Position numbers and translations under genes: made by a program | The notes under the pieces: model-generated | Database searches by the model: none | What the model was told of the DNA's origin: nothing | The model's input: only the letters and a program-made list of their open reading frames with translations | Shown: positions 24,249 to 32,549 of the stretch, in pieces | How positions within the stretch are numbered: the first letter of the stretch is position 1 | Layout of the letters: each line of letters starts with the position of its first letter | Source: Mycobacterium sp. PS03-16 | GTDB lineage: Bacteria > Actinomycetota > Actinomycetes > Mycobacteriales > Mycobacteriaceae | Direction of reading: 5' to 3' | DNA length: 51,143 nucleotides | Assembly: GCF_004570325.1 (NCBI RefSeq) | Contig: NZ_SPQO01000033.1 | Span: forward strand, 1-51,143

Positions 24249-25781
24249 ATGACGGAACAAGCCGTTACTCCGCAGAAAACGCCTGGTCATGACGTGCAAC
24301 GCTTGAAGCGGAACGCCGTCGGCACCATCGGCGTCATCTTCATGGCGGTCGCCACCGCCGCCCCCATCACCGCAATGGTCGGCAACGTACCCATCGCCGT
24401 CGGCTTCGGAAACGGTTCGCACGCGCCGGCCGGCTACATCGTCGCCACCGTGGTGCTCGGCCTGTTCGCCATCGGCTACGCCACCATGGCCAAGCACATC
24501 ACCGCCACCGGTGCGTTCTACGGCTACATCTCGCACGGCCTCGGCCGCGTGGTCGGGATGGCCAGCGGCCTGCTGATCACCATGGCGTACGTGGTGTTCG
24601 AGGCCTCGCTGATCGGCATCTTCTCGTTCTTCTTCCAGAACTTCCTCAGCTCGCAGTTCGGGGTGACGATCCACTGGGTCATCCCCGCGCTGCTCATGCT
24701 GGCGCTCAACGCGATCCTGACCTACTTCGACGTCAACCTCACCGCCAAGGTGCTCGGCGTCTTCCTGGTCACCGAAATCGTCATGCTCGGCCTCGGCGCG
24801 GTCGCGGTGCTGGTCAACGGCGGTGGCCCGGACGGCTTCGCGGTGGGCGAGATCCTCAACCCGATCGGCGCGTTCACCCCGGCGGCCGTCGCAGGCGCCA
24901 GTGCCGGACTCGGCCTGTTCTTCGCCTTCTGGTCGTGGGTCGGGTTCGAGTCGACCGCGATGTACGGCGAGGAGTCCCGCGACCCGAAGCGGATCATCCC
25001 GCGCGCCACGATGATCGCGGTGCTCGGCGTCGGCCTGTTCTACGTCTTCGTCTCCTGGATGGCGATCGCCGGCACCGGACCGTCGCAGGCCATCGAGTTG
25101 GCCCAGGATGCCGGCACCTCTTCGGAGATCTTCTTCGGACCTGTGCGCTCGTACTACGGCGAGTGGGCGATCACGTTGTTCAACGTCCTGCTGGTGACCG
25201 GATCGTTCGCCTGCGGTATGGCGTTCCACAACTGCGCGTCGCGCTACCTGTACGCGCTGGGGCGTGAAGGCCTGTCCTCGGGTCTGCAGAAGACGCTCGG
25301 CGCCACGCACCCCACGCACGGCTCGCCGCACATCGCGTCGTTCGTGCAGAGCGGGATCACGCTGGTGATCATCCTGGCCTTCCTGATCGCGGGCATGGAC
25401 CCCTACGTGCACATGTACACGCTGCTCGCGATCCTGGGCACCATGGCGATCCTGATCGTCCAGTCGCTGTGCGCGTTCGCGGTCATCGCGTACTTCCACT
25501 TCCACAAGAACCATCCGTCGAGCGCCCACTGGTTCAAGACGTTCCTCGCGCCGCTGATGGGCGGGGTGGGCATGCTGTATGTGGTGTACCTGCTGTGGGA
25601 ACACAAGGAGTCCGCGGCGGGAACCGCGTCGGGCACCCTGCTGTTCAAGCTGACACCGTGGATCGTGGTGACGCTGTTCGTGATCGGTGCGGCCCTGGCG
25701 CTGTACTTCAAGTTCCGCGACGCCCGGCGTTACGACCTGATCGGCCGGATCGTGTTCGAGGACAGCGAGGTTCGGGACTAG
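24249..25781 (+). CDS. APC-family amino acid/amine permease of the BMC locus
   Basis: 510 residues, about 12 transmembrane helices. The amino acid-polyamine-organocation signature appears at RNAVGTIGVIFMAVATAAPITAMVGNVP (about 20-47) and FWSWVGFESTAMYGEESRDPKRIIPRA (about 224-250). AGGAAGG lies 10 nt before the ATG. It is divergent from the BMC operon across a control region holding three operators, so it is very likely the uptake system for the compartment's substrate (aminoacetone, 1-amino-2-propanol or a related amine). Its last 4 nt overlap the stop of the converging lipase gene. Confidence 0.88.
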   Translation: MTEQAVTPQKTPGHDVQRLKRNAVGTIGVIFMAVATAAPITAMVGNVPIAVGFGNGSHAPAGYIVATVVLGLFAIGYATMAKHITATGAFYGYISHGLGRVVGMASGLLITMAYVVFEASLIGIFSFFFQNFLSSQFGVTIHWVIPALLMLALNAILTYFDVNLTAKVLGVFLVTEIVMLGLGAVAVLVNGGGPDGFAVGEILNPIGAFTPAAVAGASAGLGLFFAFWSWVGFESTAMYGEESRDPKRIIPRATMIAVLGVGLFYVFVSWMAIAGTGPSQAIELAQDAGTSSEIFFGPVRSYYGEWAITLFNVLLVTGSFACGMAFHNCASRYLYALGREGLSSGLQKTLGATHPTHGSPHIASFVQSGITLVIILAFLIAGMDPYVHMYTLLAILGTMAILIVQSLCAFAVIAYFHFHKNHPSSAHWFKTFLAPLMGGVGMLYVVYLLWEHKESAAGTASGTLLFKLTPWIVVTLFVIGAALALYFKFRDARRYDLIGRIVFEDSEVRD

Positions 25782-26722
25782 CGGTCCGACACCAGCGGTC
25801 CGCGGGTGAACGCCTGCCGCAACGTGTCGCACTGGCTACGGAAGAAGTCCAGCGACACATCGGCTTTCGGTACGATCCCGTCGAAACCGTGGAAGGCGCC
25901 CTGGACCACCTCGACGTCGCACGGCACGCCCGCGGCCCGCAGCCGTTCGGCATACGCCAGGTCCTCGTCGTGGAACAGGTCCAGGGTGCCCACGCCCATC
26001 CAGGCCGGCGGTAAGCTGGCCAGATCCGCCCGGCGGGCGGGCACCGCGACGTCGCGGTCGGCGTCGCCCAGGTAAGCCGACCACCCGTAGCGGTTGCTCG
26101 CCTGATTCCACAGCCGGTGGCCGGGATGGTCCAGGCCGTCCCGCTCCACCGTGCGGTCGTCGAGCATCGGGTAGACCAGCACCTGGGCGGCCGGTGTCAC
26201 CTCGGCGCGGTCGCGGGCGAGCAACGCGAGCGCGGCGGCCAGTCCGCCGCCGGCGCTGGCTCCGCCGATCGCGACGCGCTGCGCGTCGACCGAGGGCAGG
26301 GCGGCCAGCCACGTCAGCGCCGAATAGCAGTCCTCCAGCGGCGCTGGGTAGGGGTGTTCCGGAGCGAGGCGGTAATCCACCGACACCACGCTGATGCCGA
26401 GTTCCCGGCTGAACCGGCGGCACAGTTCGTCGTCCTGGGCCGCGGTGCCGATCACGTACCCGCCGCCGTGGATCCACAGCAGTGCCGGGGCCGGGAGGGT
26501 CGCCCCGACGGGCCGGTGCCACCGCACCGTCACCCCGGAACCCAGCGTGAGCTCCTCGATGTCGTCGGGGGTTCGCTTACCCATCATCCGCGTGACCAGC
26601 CGCATGATCGGCAGCGTGACCGGCGTGACCGCCTGCCTGGGGATGTAGCGGGCGACCTTGCGCAGGTCGGGATGGAAGACGTGGGGGTGGGGGGTGCGCG
26701 ACGACGTCGGGGTGTCCGGCAT
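25778..26722 (-). CDS. lipW: LipW-like alpha/beta hydrolase (hormone-sensitive lipase family)
   Basis: 314 residues. The HSL-family oxyanion motif HGGG is at 85-88, the nucleophile is Ser156 in GGASAGGG, and DLFHDED and the late His in GAFHGFDG complete the triad. It hydrolyses short- to medium-chain esters; the physiological substrate is unknown. The ATG at 26722 lies 7 nt after TAATAC on the minus strand with no Shine-Dalgarno sequence, so the mRNA may be leaderless. It matches M. tuberculosis Rv0217c by order (after Rv0216, before lipC), with the BMC and other genes inserted between. Confidence 0.85.
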   Translation of the reverse strand: MPDTPTSSRTPHPHVFHPDLRKVARYIPRQAVTPVTLPIMRLVTRMMGKRTPDDIEELTLGSGVTVRWHRPVGATLPAPALLWIHGGGYVIGTAAQDDELCRRFSRELGISVVSVDYRLAPEHPYPAPLEDCYSALTWLAALPSVDAQRVAIGGASAGGGLAAALALLARDRAEVTPAAQVLVYPMLDDRTVERDGLDHPGHRLWNQASNRYGWSAYLGDADRDVAVPARRADLASLPPAWMGVGTLDLFHDEDLAYAERLRAAGVPCDVEVVQGAFHGFDGIVPKADVSLDFFRSQCDTLRQAFTRGPLVSDR

Positions 26723-26748
26723 CGGATCAGTATTACCGACGGCCCCGC

Positions 26749-26810
26749 CGCCGAGACTGCGGTGAGATCGGGTTCGGCGCCCGGATCGTGGTCTCCCGGC
26801 AGTCTCGGCG
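26749..26810. repeat. 62-nt structured palindrome between divergent lipase genes
   Basis: Arms CGCCGAGACTGC (26749-26760) and GCAGTCTCGGCG (26799-26810) are perfectly complementary over 12 bp. The 38-nt interior can form an additional GGG/CCC-based stem. It sits upstream of both divergent genes, so it is not positioned as a terminator of either. The remaining 26811-27005 shows nothing beyond a -10-like TACAGT (26994-26999), 6 nt before lipC. Confidence 0.6.
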
Positions 26811-27005
26811 AAGACGACGCGAACTTCGGCACAAGGGGGCACAACGGATTTCCCGCGATTTTCGACGGCTGGCATGTCGCCGCCCGGCCGGAACCTGCGG
26901 GTCAGCGCGGTGGTGATCCAGTTCACTATCGCCGACGAAAATATCTGGGTAGACAACTCCCCGATCTTGTCGTTTGAGGTCTGGCTGCGGGGGTACAGTC
27001 GCGCC

Positions 27006-28229
27006 ATGACGGTACGACCGGATATCCGGTACCCCGGACCGACCATGTGGACACGTGCCCGGTGGATGATGGAGGCCGGTCCCACCGATTACCTCCTGGC
27101 CGCAAGCGTGGCGACGGCGTCGCTGCCGGTCATCGGCAAACACCTCGAACCGCTGGGTGTCGCCACCGCGATGGGCGTCTTCGGGGCGCGCATCGCCCCC
27201 GATTTCTTCGCCCAGACCGCCCGTTCCGTGTTCACCCCGGGTATCGCCGAGGTGAAGCGCCGGGAACGCGACCAGACCCACGCCGTCTCCGCCGAGGCGC
27301 TGCGCGGGTTCGTGCCCGATCGGGACCTCGACATCGAGTGGCCGGCGCCCGAGCGCACCCCGCCGCTGTGGAGCATGCGCGAACACCGCCGCAGCGTGTA
27401 CCGCACCTCGGTGCGCTACGGCCCACTCCCGTCCCAGCTCCTCGATGTGTGGCGGCCCAAGAACCTGCCCACCGAACCGGCGCCCGTGCTGATCTTCGTG
27501 CCCGGCGGCGCGTGGATCCACGGCAGCCGGATGCTGCAGGGCTACGCGATGATGTCGCACCTGGCCTCCCTCGGCTGGGTCTGCCTGTCCATCGACTACC
27601 GGGTCGCCCCGCATCACCGGTGGCCCGCCCACCTCGTCGACGTCAAGACCGCGATCGCCTGGGCGCGGGCCAACGTCGACCGGTTCGGCGGTGACCGCAA
27701 CTTCGTCGCGATCTCGGGTGGTTCCGCCGGCGGCCACCTCGCCGCACTGGCGGGTCTCACCGGCAACGATCCCGAATTGCAGGCCGAGCTTCCCGACGGG
27801 TCGGACACCACCGTCGACGCCGTCGTCGGCCTCTACGGCCGCTACGACTGGGAGGACCGCTCCACCGTCGAACGCGCGCGGTTCATGGACTTCCTCGAGA
27901 AGGTCGTCGTCAACCGGAAGACGTCCCGCCACCCGGAGGTCTTCCGCAAGGCCTCGCCGATCGCCCGGGTGCATGCGGCGGCCCCGCCGTTTTTGGTGGT
28001 GCACGGCAGCGGTGACTCGGTGATCCCGGTGCAGCAGGCCCGCGACTTCGTCGACCGCCTCGGCGCGGTGTCGCGCTCCCCGGTGCGCTACATGGAACTG
28101 CCCGGCGCCGGTCACGCCTTTGACATGATGGACGGGGCGCGGACGAAGTCGATGGCCACGGCCGTGGGACTGTTCCTCAACCAGATCCACCGAAATCGGA
28201 CGCTCGTCGGCGCACGCGAGGTTATATAG
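27006..28229 (+). CDS. lipC: LipC-like esterase
   Basis: 407 residues, alpha/beta hydrolase. An N-terminal region of about 130 residues is followed by VLIFVPGGAWIHGSR (oxyanion region), the nucleophile Ser240 in ISGGSAGGH, and DSVIPVQQARDF with a C-terminal GHAFD His. The M. tuberculosis LipC (Rv0220) is a cell-surface esterase of similar length. TACAGT ends 6 nt before the ATG, consistent with a leaderless mRNA. It is clearly paralogous to the LipO-like protein three genes on. A WS/DGAT gene follows 31 nt downstream, as in M. tuberculosis Rv0220-Rv0221. Confidence 0.87.
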   Translation: MTVRPDIRYPGPTMWTRARWMMEAGPTDYLLAASVATASLPVIGKHLEPLGVATAMGVFGARIAPDFFAQTARSVFTPGIAEVKRRERDQTHAVSAEALRGFVPDRDLDIEWPAPERTPPLWSMREHRRSVYRTSVRYGPLPSQLLDVWRPKNLPTEPAPVLIFVPGGAWIHGSRMLQGYAMMSHLASLGWVCLSIDYRVAPHHRWPAHLVDVKTAIAWARANVDRFGGDRNFVAISGGSAGGHLAALAGLTGNDPELQAELPDGSDTTVDAVVGLYGRYDWEDRSTVERARFMDFLEKVVVNRKTSRHPEVFRKASPIARVHAAAPPFLVVHGSGDSVIPVQQARDFVDRLGAVSRSPVRYMELPGAGHAFDMMDGARTKSMATAVGLFLNQIHRNRTLVGAREVI

Positions 28230-28260
28230 ACGCCTCCGACACTGGGGAGGAGTCGCCGAC

Positions 28261-29679
28261 GTGAAACGGCTCAGCGGGTGGGACGCCGTCCTGCTGTACA
28301 CCGAGACGCCGACCGTGCACATGCACACGCTCAAGCTGGCGGTCATCGAACTCGACGATCTCGGGGGCCGCACGTTCCGCATCGACGAGTTCCGCCAGGT
28401 CATCCACGGCCGCCTCTACAAGCTCGACCCGTTCCGCTATGAACTGGTCGACATCCCGTTCCAGTTCCACCACCCGATGTGGCGGGAGAACTGCGAAGTC
28501 GACCTCGACTACCACATCCGCCCCTACCGGGTCGAAAGCCCCGGCGGCCGAAGGCAACTCGACGAGGCGGTGGGCCGGATCGCCAGCACGCCGCTGGACC
28601 GCAGCCGCCCACTGTGGGAGATGTACTTCATCGAAGGCCTCGCCGGCGGACGGATCGCCGTGCTCGGCAAGATCCACCATGCGCTGGCCGACGGAGTGGC
28701 CTCGGCCAACCTGATGGCCCGCGGGATGGACCTGCAGCCGGGCCCGCAGCGCGACCGCGACTCCTACGCCACCGATCCGGCGCCGGGCCGAAATGAGCTG
28801 GTGCGCACCGCGTTTCGCGACCACCTGCGCCAGATCGGCCGGCTCCCGGCCAACTGGCGCTACACCGCGCAGGGGCTGCAGCGGGTACGCCGCAGCAGCC
28901 GCAAGCTCTCGCCGGAGCTGACCCGCCCGTTCACCCCGCCGCCGACGTTCATGAACCACCGCGTGGACGCGGTGCGCAAGTTCGCCACCGCCACCCTGGC
29001 TCTCGCCGACATCAAACAGACCGGCAAGCAGCTCGGCGCGACCATCAACGACATGGTGCTGGCGATCTCCGCCGGCGCGCTGCGCACCCTGCTGATGCGC
29101 TACGACGGTCACGCCGACCACCCGCTGCTGGCCTCGGTGCCGGTGAGCTTCAACTTCGACCCGGACCGCATCTCGGGCAACATGTTCACCGGCGTGCTGG
29201 TGTGCCTGCCCGTGCACGTCGACGACCCCCTGCAGCGGGTGACCGAATGTCACAACGCAGCCGCGTCGGCCAAGGAGAGCCACCACCTGATCGGTCCGGA
29301 ACTGGTCAGCCGGTGGTCGGCGTACTTCCCGCCCGCCCCCGCCAAGGCGCTGTTCCGATGGCTGGCCGACAAGGACGGCCAGAACAAGGTCCTCAACCTG
29401 CCCATCTCCAACGTGCCCGGACCCCGTGAACCGGGACGGGTCGGCGGCGCCCTGGTCACCGAGATCTACTCCGTCGGACCGCTGACCACGGGCAGCGGGC
29501 TCAACATCACCGTGTGGAGCTACGTCGACCAGCTCAACATCTCCGTGCTCTCCGACGGCGCCACCCTCGACGACCCGCACGAGCTGACCACCGCGATGGT
29601 CGAGGCGTTCGTCGAGATCCGCCGCGCGGCAGGGCTTTCGGAGGAATTGACGGTCATCGAGTCCGCGATGGCGCCCTAG
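28261..29679 (+). CDS. wax ester synthase / diacylglycerol acyltransferase (WS/DGAT)
   Basis: 472 residues, GTG start preceded by GGGGAGGAG. The acyltransferase motif HHxxxDG is H139-H140-A-L-A-D144-G145. The second conserved block is ISNVPGPREP near residue 380. The enzyme transfers an acyl group from acyl-CoA to diacylglycerol or a fatty alcohol, making storage lipid. Next to lipC it matches Rv0221; next to lipO and fadD12 it matches Rv1425. The present arrangement combines both neighbourhoods. Its stop is 9 nt from that of the converging lipO. Confidence 0.9.
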   Translation: MKRLSGWDAVLLYTETPTVHMHTLKLAVIELDDLGGRTFRIDEFRQVIHGRLYKLDPFRYELVDIPFQFHHPMWRENCEVDLDYHIRPYRVESPGGRRQLDEAVGRIASTPLDRSRPLWEMYFIEGLAGGRIAVLGKIHHALADGVASANLMARGMDLQPGPQRDRDSYATDPAPGRNELVRTAFRDHLRQIGRLPANWRYTAQGLQRVRRSSRKLSPELTRPFTPPPTFMNHRVDAVRKFATATLALADIKQTGKQLGATINDMVLAISAGALRTLLMRYDGHADHPLLASVPVSFNFDPDRISGNMFTGVLVCLPVHVDDPLQRVTECHNAAASAKESHHLIGPELVSRWSAYFPPAPAKALFRWLADKDGQNKVLNLPISNVPGPREPGRVGGALVTEIYSVGPLTTGSGLNITVWSYVDQLNISVLSDGATLDDPHELTTAMVEAFVEIRRAAGLSEELTVIESAMAP

Positions 29680-29688
29680 GCGTTCCGG

Positions 29689-30918
29689 TCAGCCGCGGCG
29701 GGCGTGTACCCAGGACAGGAACCGCTCGATCGCCTCGGCCGTGTAATGCCCGCGCGGCGAGCCGAAGAAGTCGAACGCGTGCTGCGCGTGCGGGATCTCC
29801 GAGTACGCCACCGGTGCCTTGGACACCTTGCGCAGCTCCTCGACGAACTCCCGGCCCTCGGGCACCGGGATGATCGAGTCGTCCGTGCCGTGCAGCACGA
29901 AAAACGGTGGGGCGTCAGGCCGGAGCTTGGTCAGCGGGGACGCCTCGAGGTAGTCGCGCCGGTGGCCCAGAAACGACTTCTTGACCACGAACTTCTGCAG
30001 AAACCCGATGAACTGCGGCCGGCCGCTGCCCTCGGTGGTGTACCAGTCGTAGCGGCCGTACACCGGGACCGCCGCGACCACCGAGGTGTCCGCATCGGCG
30101 AAACCCGGTTGCCACTGCGGGTCGTTGGGGGTCAGCGCCGCGAGCGCGGCGAGGTGGCCGCCGGCCGATCCGCCCGTGATCGCGACGAAATCCGGGTCCC
30201 CGCCGTAGTCGGCGATGTTCTCGCGGATCCAGGCCAGCGCGCGCTTCACGTCGACGATGTGGGCGGGCCAGGTGTGGCGCGGGCTGATCCGGTAGCCGAT
30301 CGACACGCAGATCCAGCCGCGCTCGGACATGTGGCTGAGCAGGGGATAGGCCTGCGGCCGCCGCATACCGATCGCCCACGCCCCGCCCGGCACCTGCAAC
30401 AGCACCGGTGCCCTGCCGTCACGCGGCAGATCCCCACGCCGCCAGATGTCGGCGGTGTTGGCGCGGTGCGGGCCGTAGCGCACGGTGCCCGCCTTTTCGA
30501 CGTAGCGCCGCCGCGACCAGCCGGTGCCGAAGACGCCGGCGCGCTTGCGGGCCTTGTCGGCGGGCTGTGACGTCCGCGCCACCGACGCGTACTCCTCACC
30601 CAGCGTCTCGCGCAGACCCGCGTCGAAATGCGGTTCGGATCGCACGTTGCGGCGCTGGATCACCACCAGCAGCACCCAGGTGATCGCCTTGAGCGCCAGC
30701 GCGATCCGGCCGCCGGTGCCGGTGAAGTGGCCGCGCCAGGCGCGCCGCGCGGTGTCCAGCACCGACCCGGTCAGATACAGCGGGGCGAGTTCGGAGGTGG
30801 GCCAGCCGAACGCGAACGTCGGCAGCGTGATGTAGCCCTGGCGGCCCAGCGGCTGAACGCCGTTGGCGGCGTTGAGCAGTTCGGCGGCCGCGGTGAGCAG
30901 CGGTTGCGGTCTAGGCAT
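29689..30918 (-). CDS. lipO: LipO-like esterase
   Basis: 409 residues, an alpha/beta hydrolase paralogous to LipC. LLQVPGGAWAIGMR and ITGGSAGGHLAALAAL (nucleophile Ser) line up almost word for word with LipC, as do SIGYRISPRHTWPAHIVDVKRALAWIREN and the late GTDDSIIPV and HAQHAFDF. A hydrophobic segment at about 85-100 (ALKAITWVLLVVIQ) may anchor it to the membrane. The start overlaps the fadD12 stop by 8 nt. The order WS/DGAT, lipO, fadD12, acyltransferase equals M. tuberculosis Rv1425-Rv1428c. Confidence 0.85.
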   Translation of the reverse strand: MPRPQPLLTAAAELLNAANGVQPLGRQGYITLPTFAFGWPTSELAPLYLTGSVLDTARRAWRGHFTGTGGRIALALKAITWVLLVVIQRRNVRSEPHFDAGLRETLGEEYASVARTSQPADKARKRAGVFGTGWSRRRYVEKAGTVRYGPHRANTADIWRRGDLPRDGRAPVLLQVPGGAWAIGMRRPQAYPLLSHMSERGWICVSIGYRISPRHTWPAHIVDVKRALAWIRENIADYGGDPDFVAITGGSAGGHLAALAALTPNDPQWQPGFADADTSVVAAVPVYGRYDWYTTEGSGRPQFIGFLQKFVVKKSFLGHRRDYLEASPLTKLRPDAPPFFVLHGTDDSIIPVPEGREFVEELRKVSKAPVAYSEIPHAQHAFDFFGSPRGHYTAEAIERFLSWVHARRG

Positions 30919-32542
30919 CGCCCGACCCGGCTGCGCGCTCCTGCAGTTCGCGGCGGACGATCTTGCCGGTGCTGTTGCGCGGGATCTCGTCGAGCACGGT
31001 GATGTCTCGGGGCACTTTGTAATTCGCCAGGTTCTCTCGGACGTGCTGTTTCAGTTCCTCGGGGGTAGCCGATGCGCCCGGGGTCAAAACCACGAACGCC
31101 GCCAGCCGCTGCCCGTACTGCGCGTCGTCGACGCCGATGACCGACGCCTCGGCGACCTGCGGGTGCGCGGCCAGCGTCTTCTCCACCTCGATCGGGTAGA
31201 CGTTCTCGCCGCCGGAGACGATCATCTCGTCGTCGCGGCCGACCACGAACAGCCGTCCGTCCGCGTCGAGGTAGCCGACGTCGCCCGAGGCCATGAACCC
31301 CTCGTGGAAGTCCTTCGTCGACCCCGAGGTGTAGCCGTCGAACTGCGAGGAGTTGCGCACGTAGATGCTGCCGGTCCGGCCGGCAGGCAGGTCGCGCAGC
31401 TGCGGGTCGAGAATGCGGATCTCGGTGCCCTCGGCCGGCTTTCCCGCGGTGTCCGGGGCGGCGCGCAGATCGGCGGGTGTGGCGGTGGCGATCATGCCGG
31501 CCTCGGTGGCGTTGTAGTTGTTGTAGATGACGTCGCCGAACTGGTCCATGAACGCGGTCACGACGTCCGGGCGCATCCGGGACCCGGAGGCGGCGGCGAA
31601 GCGCAGGGAGCGGCCGCGGTAGCGGGCCCGGACGTCGTCGGGCAGTTCCATGATCCGGTCGAACATCACCGGCACCACGATCAGCCCGGTGGCGCGGTGC
31701 TCGTCGACCATGGCCAGCGTGGCCTCCGGATCGAATCTGCGCCGCGTGATGATCGGGCAGGCCAGCGATGCCGCGAACGCGAGCTGTGAGAACCCCCAGG
31801 CGTGGAACATCGGCGCCGCGATCACCACCGGCTCCTCGGCCCGCCACGGGGTACGCCGCAGGATCGCGCCGAGGATCTCGGGTCCGCCGCCGGAGTGGCT
31901 GGCGCCCTTCGGGGTTCCGGTGGTGCCGGAGGTGAGCAGGATGACCCTTGACTTCGCCGACGCGCGGCGCGGCGCCCGCCCGGTGTACTCGCCGATCAGC
32001 CCCTCGACCGTCAGCCCGTCGTGCGGTTCCTCGGTCCAGGCGACGATGCGGGAGGTGTCGCGGCCCGCGGTGGCGCGGGCGACAGTGTCGGTGAACTCGT
32101 CGTCGTAGATCACCGCGTCCACGGCCTCGCGGTCCACGACCTCGGCCAGCGCCGGGCCGGCGAAGGAGGTGTTGAGCAGCAGCACGTCGGCCCCGATGCG
32201 GTTGGCGGCGATCAGCGATTCCACGAACCCGCGGTGGTTGCGCGCCATGATGCCGAGCACGGCCGGTTGCCCGCCGGGCAGCGCCTGCAGCCCCGCGGCG
32301 AGGGCGTCGCTGCGCTGGTCGATCTCCCGCCACGTCAGCGTGCCGAGCTCGTCGGTCAGGCCCGGCGCGTCCGGGCAGCGCTGCGCGGCGCTGGCGAACC
32401 CGGAGGTGATGCCCATGTTCTCCCGGCGCATCGCCGCGGCGATCCGGAGGTACCGGTCCGGGCGCATCGGGGCGATGAGCCGGGCCCGGCGCATCGTGGC
32501 GACCAGGCCGAGCGCGCCGGTGAGGCGGTCGGTCAGTTCCAT
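30911..32542 (-). CDS. fadD12: FadD12-like long-chain acyl-CoA synthetase
   Basis: 543 residues, ANL superfamily. The P-loop ILLTSGTTGTPKG is at about 215-227. YNNYNATEAGMIATATP follows, then SGDVGYLDADGRLFVVGRDDEMIVSGGENVYPIEVE, and a C-terminal Lys in PRNSTGKIVRREL. It activates fatty acids to acyl-CoA and could supply the WS/DGAT and the acyltransferase next to it. The order acyltransferase-fadD12-lipO, with an 8-nt gap and an 8-nt overlap, points to one transcript controlled from upstream of 33368. Confidence 0.88.
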   Translation of the reverse strand: MELTDRLTGALGLVATMRRARLIAPMRPDRYLRIAAAMRRENMGITSGFASAAQRCPDAPGLTDELGTLTWREIDQRSDALAAGLQALPGGQPAVLGIMARNHRGFVESLIAANRIGADVLLLNTSFAGPALAEVVDREAVDAVIYDDEFTDTVARATAGRDTSRIVAWTEEPHDGLTVEGLIGEYTGRAPRRASAKSRVILLTSGTTGTPKGASHSGGGPEILGAILRRTPWRAEEPVVIAAPMFHAWGFSQLAFAASLACPIITRRRFDPEATLAMVDEHRATGLIVVPVMFDRIMELPDDVRARYRGRSLRFAAASGSRMRPDVVTAFMDQFGDVIYNNYNATEAGMIATATPADLRAAPDTAGKPAEGTEIRILDPQLRDLPAGRTGSIYVRNSSQFDGYTSGSTKDFHEGFMASGDVGYLDADGRLFVVGRDDEMIVSGGENVYPIEVEKTLAAHPQVAEASVIGVDDAQYGQRLAAFVVLTPGASATPEELKQHVRENLANYKVPRDITVLDEIPRNSTGKIVRRELQERAAGSGDA

Positions 32543-32549
32543 CGGCCGG

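Noticed and set aside
25778..27085. 435-residue version of LipW
   Set aside because: The family sequence starts at the ATG at 26722. Upstream residues are antisense to the lipC promoter region, and a -10 lies between.
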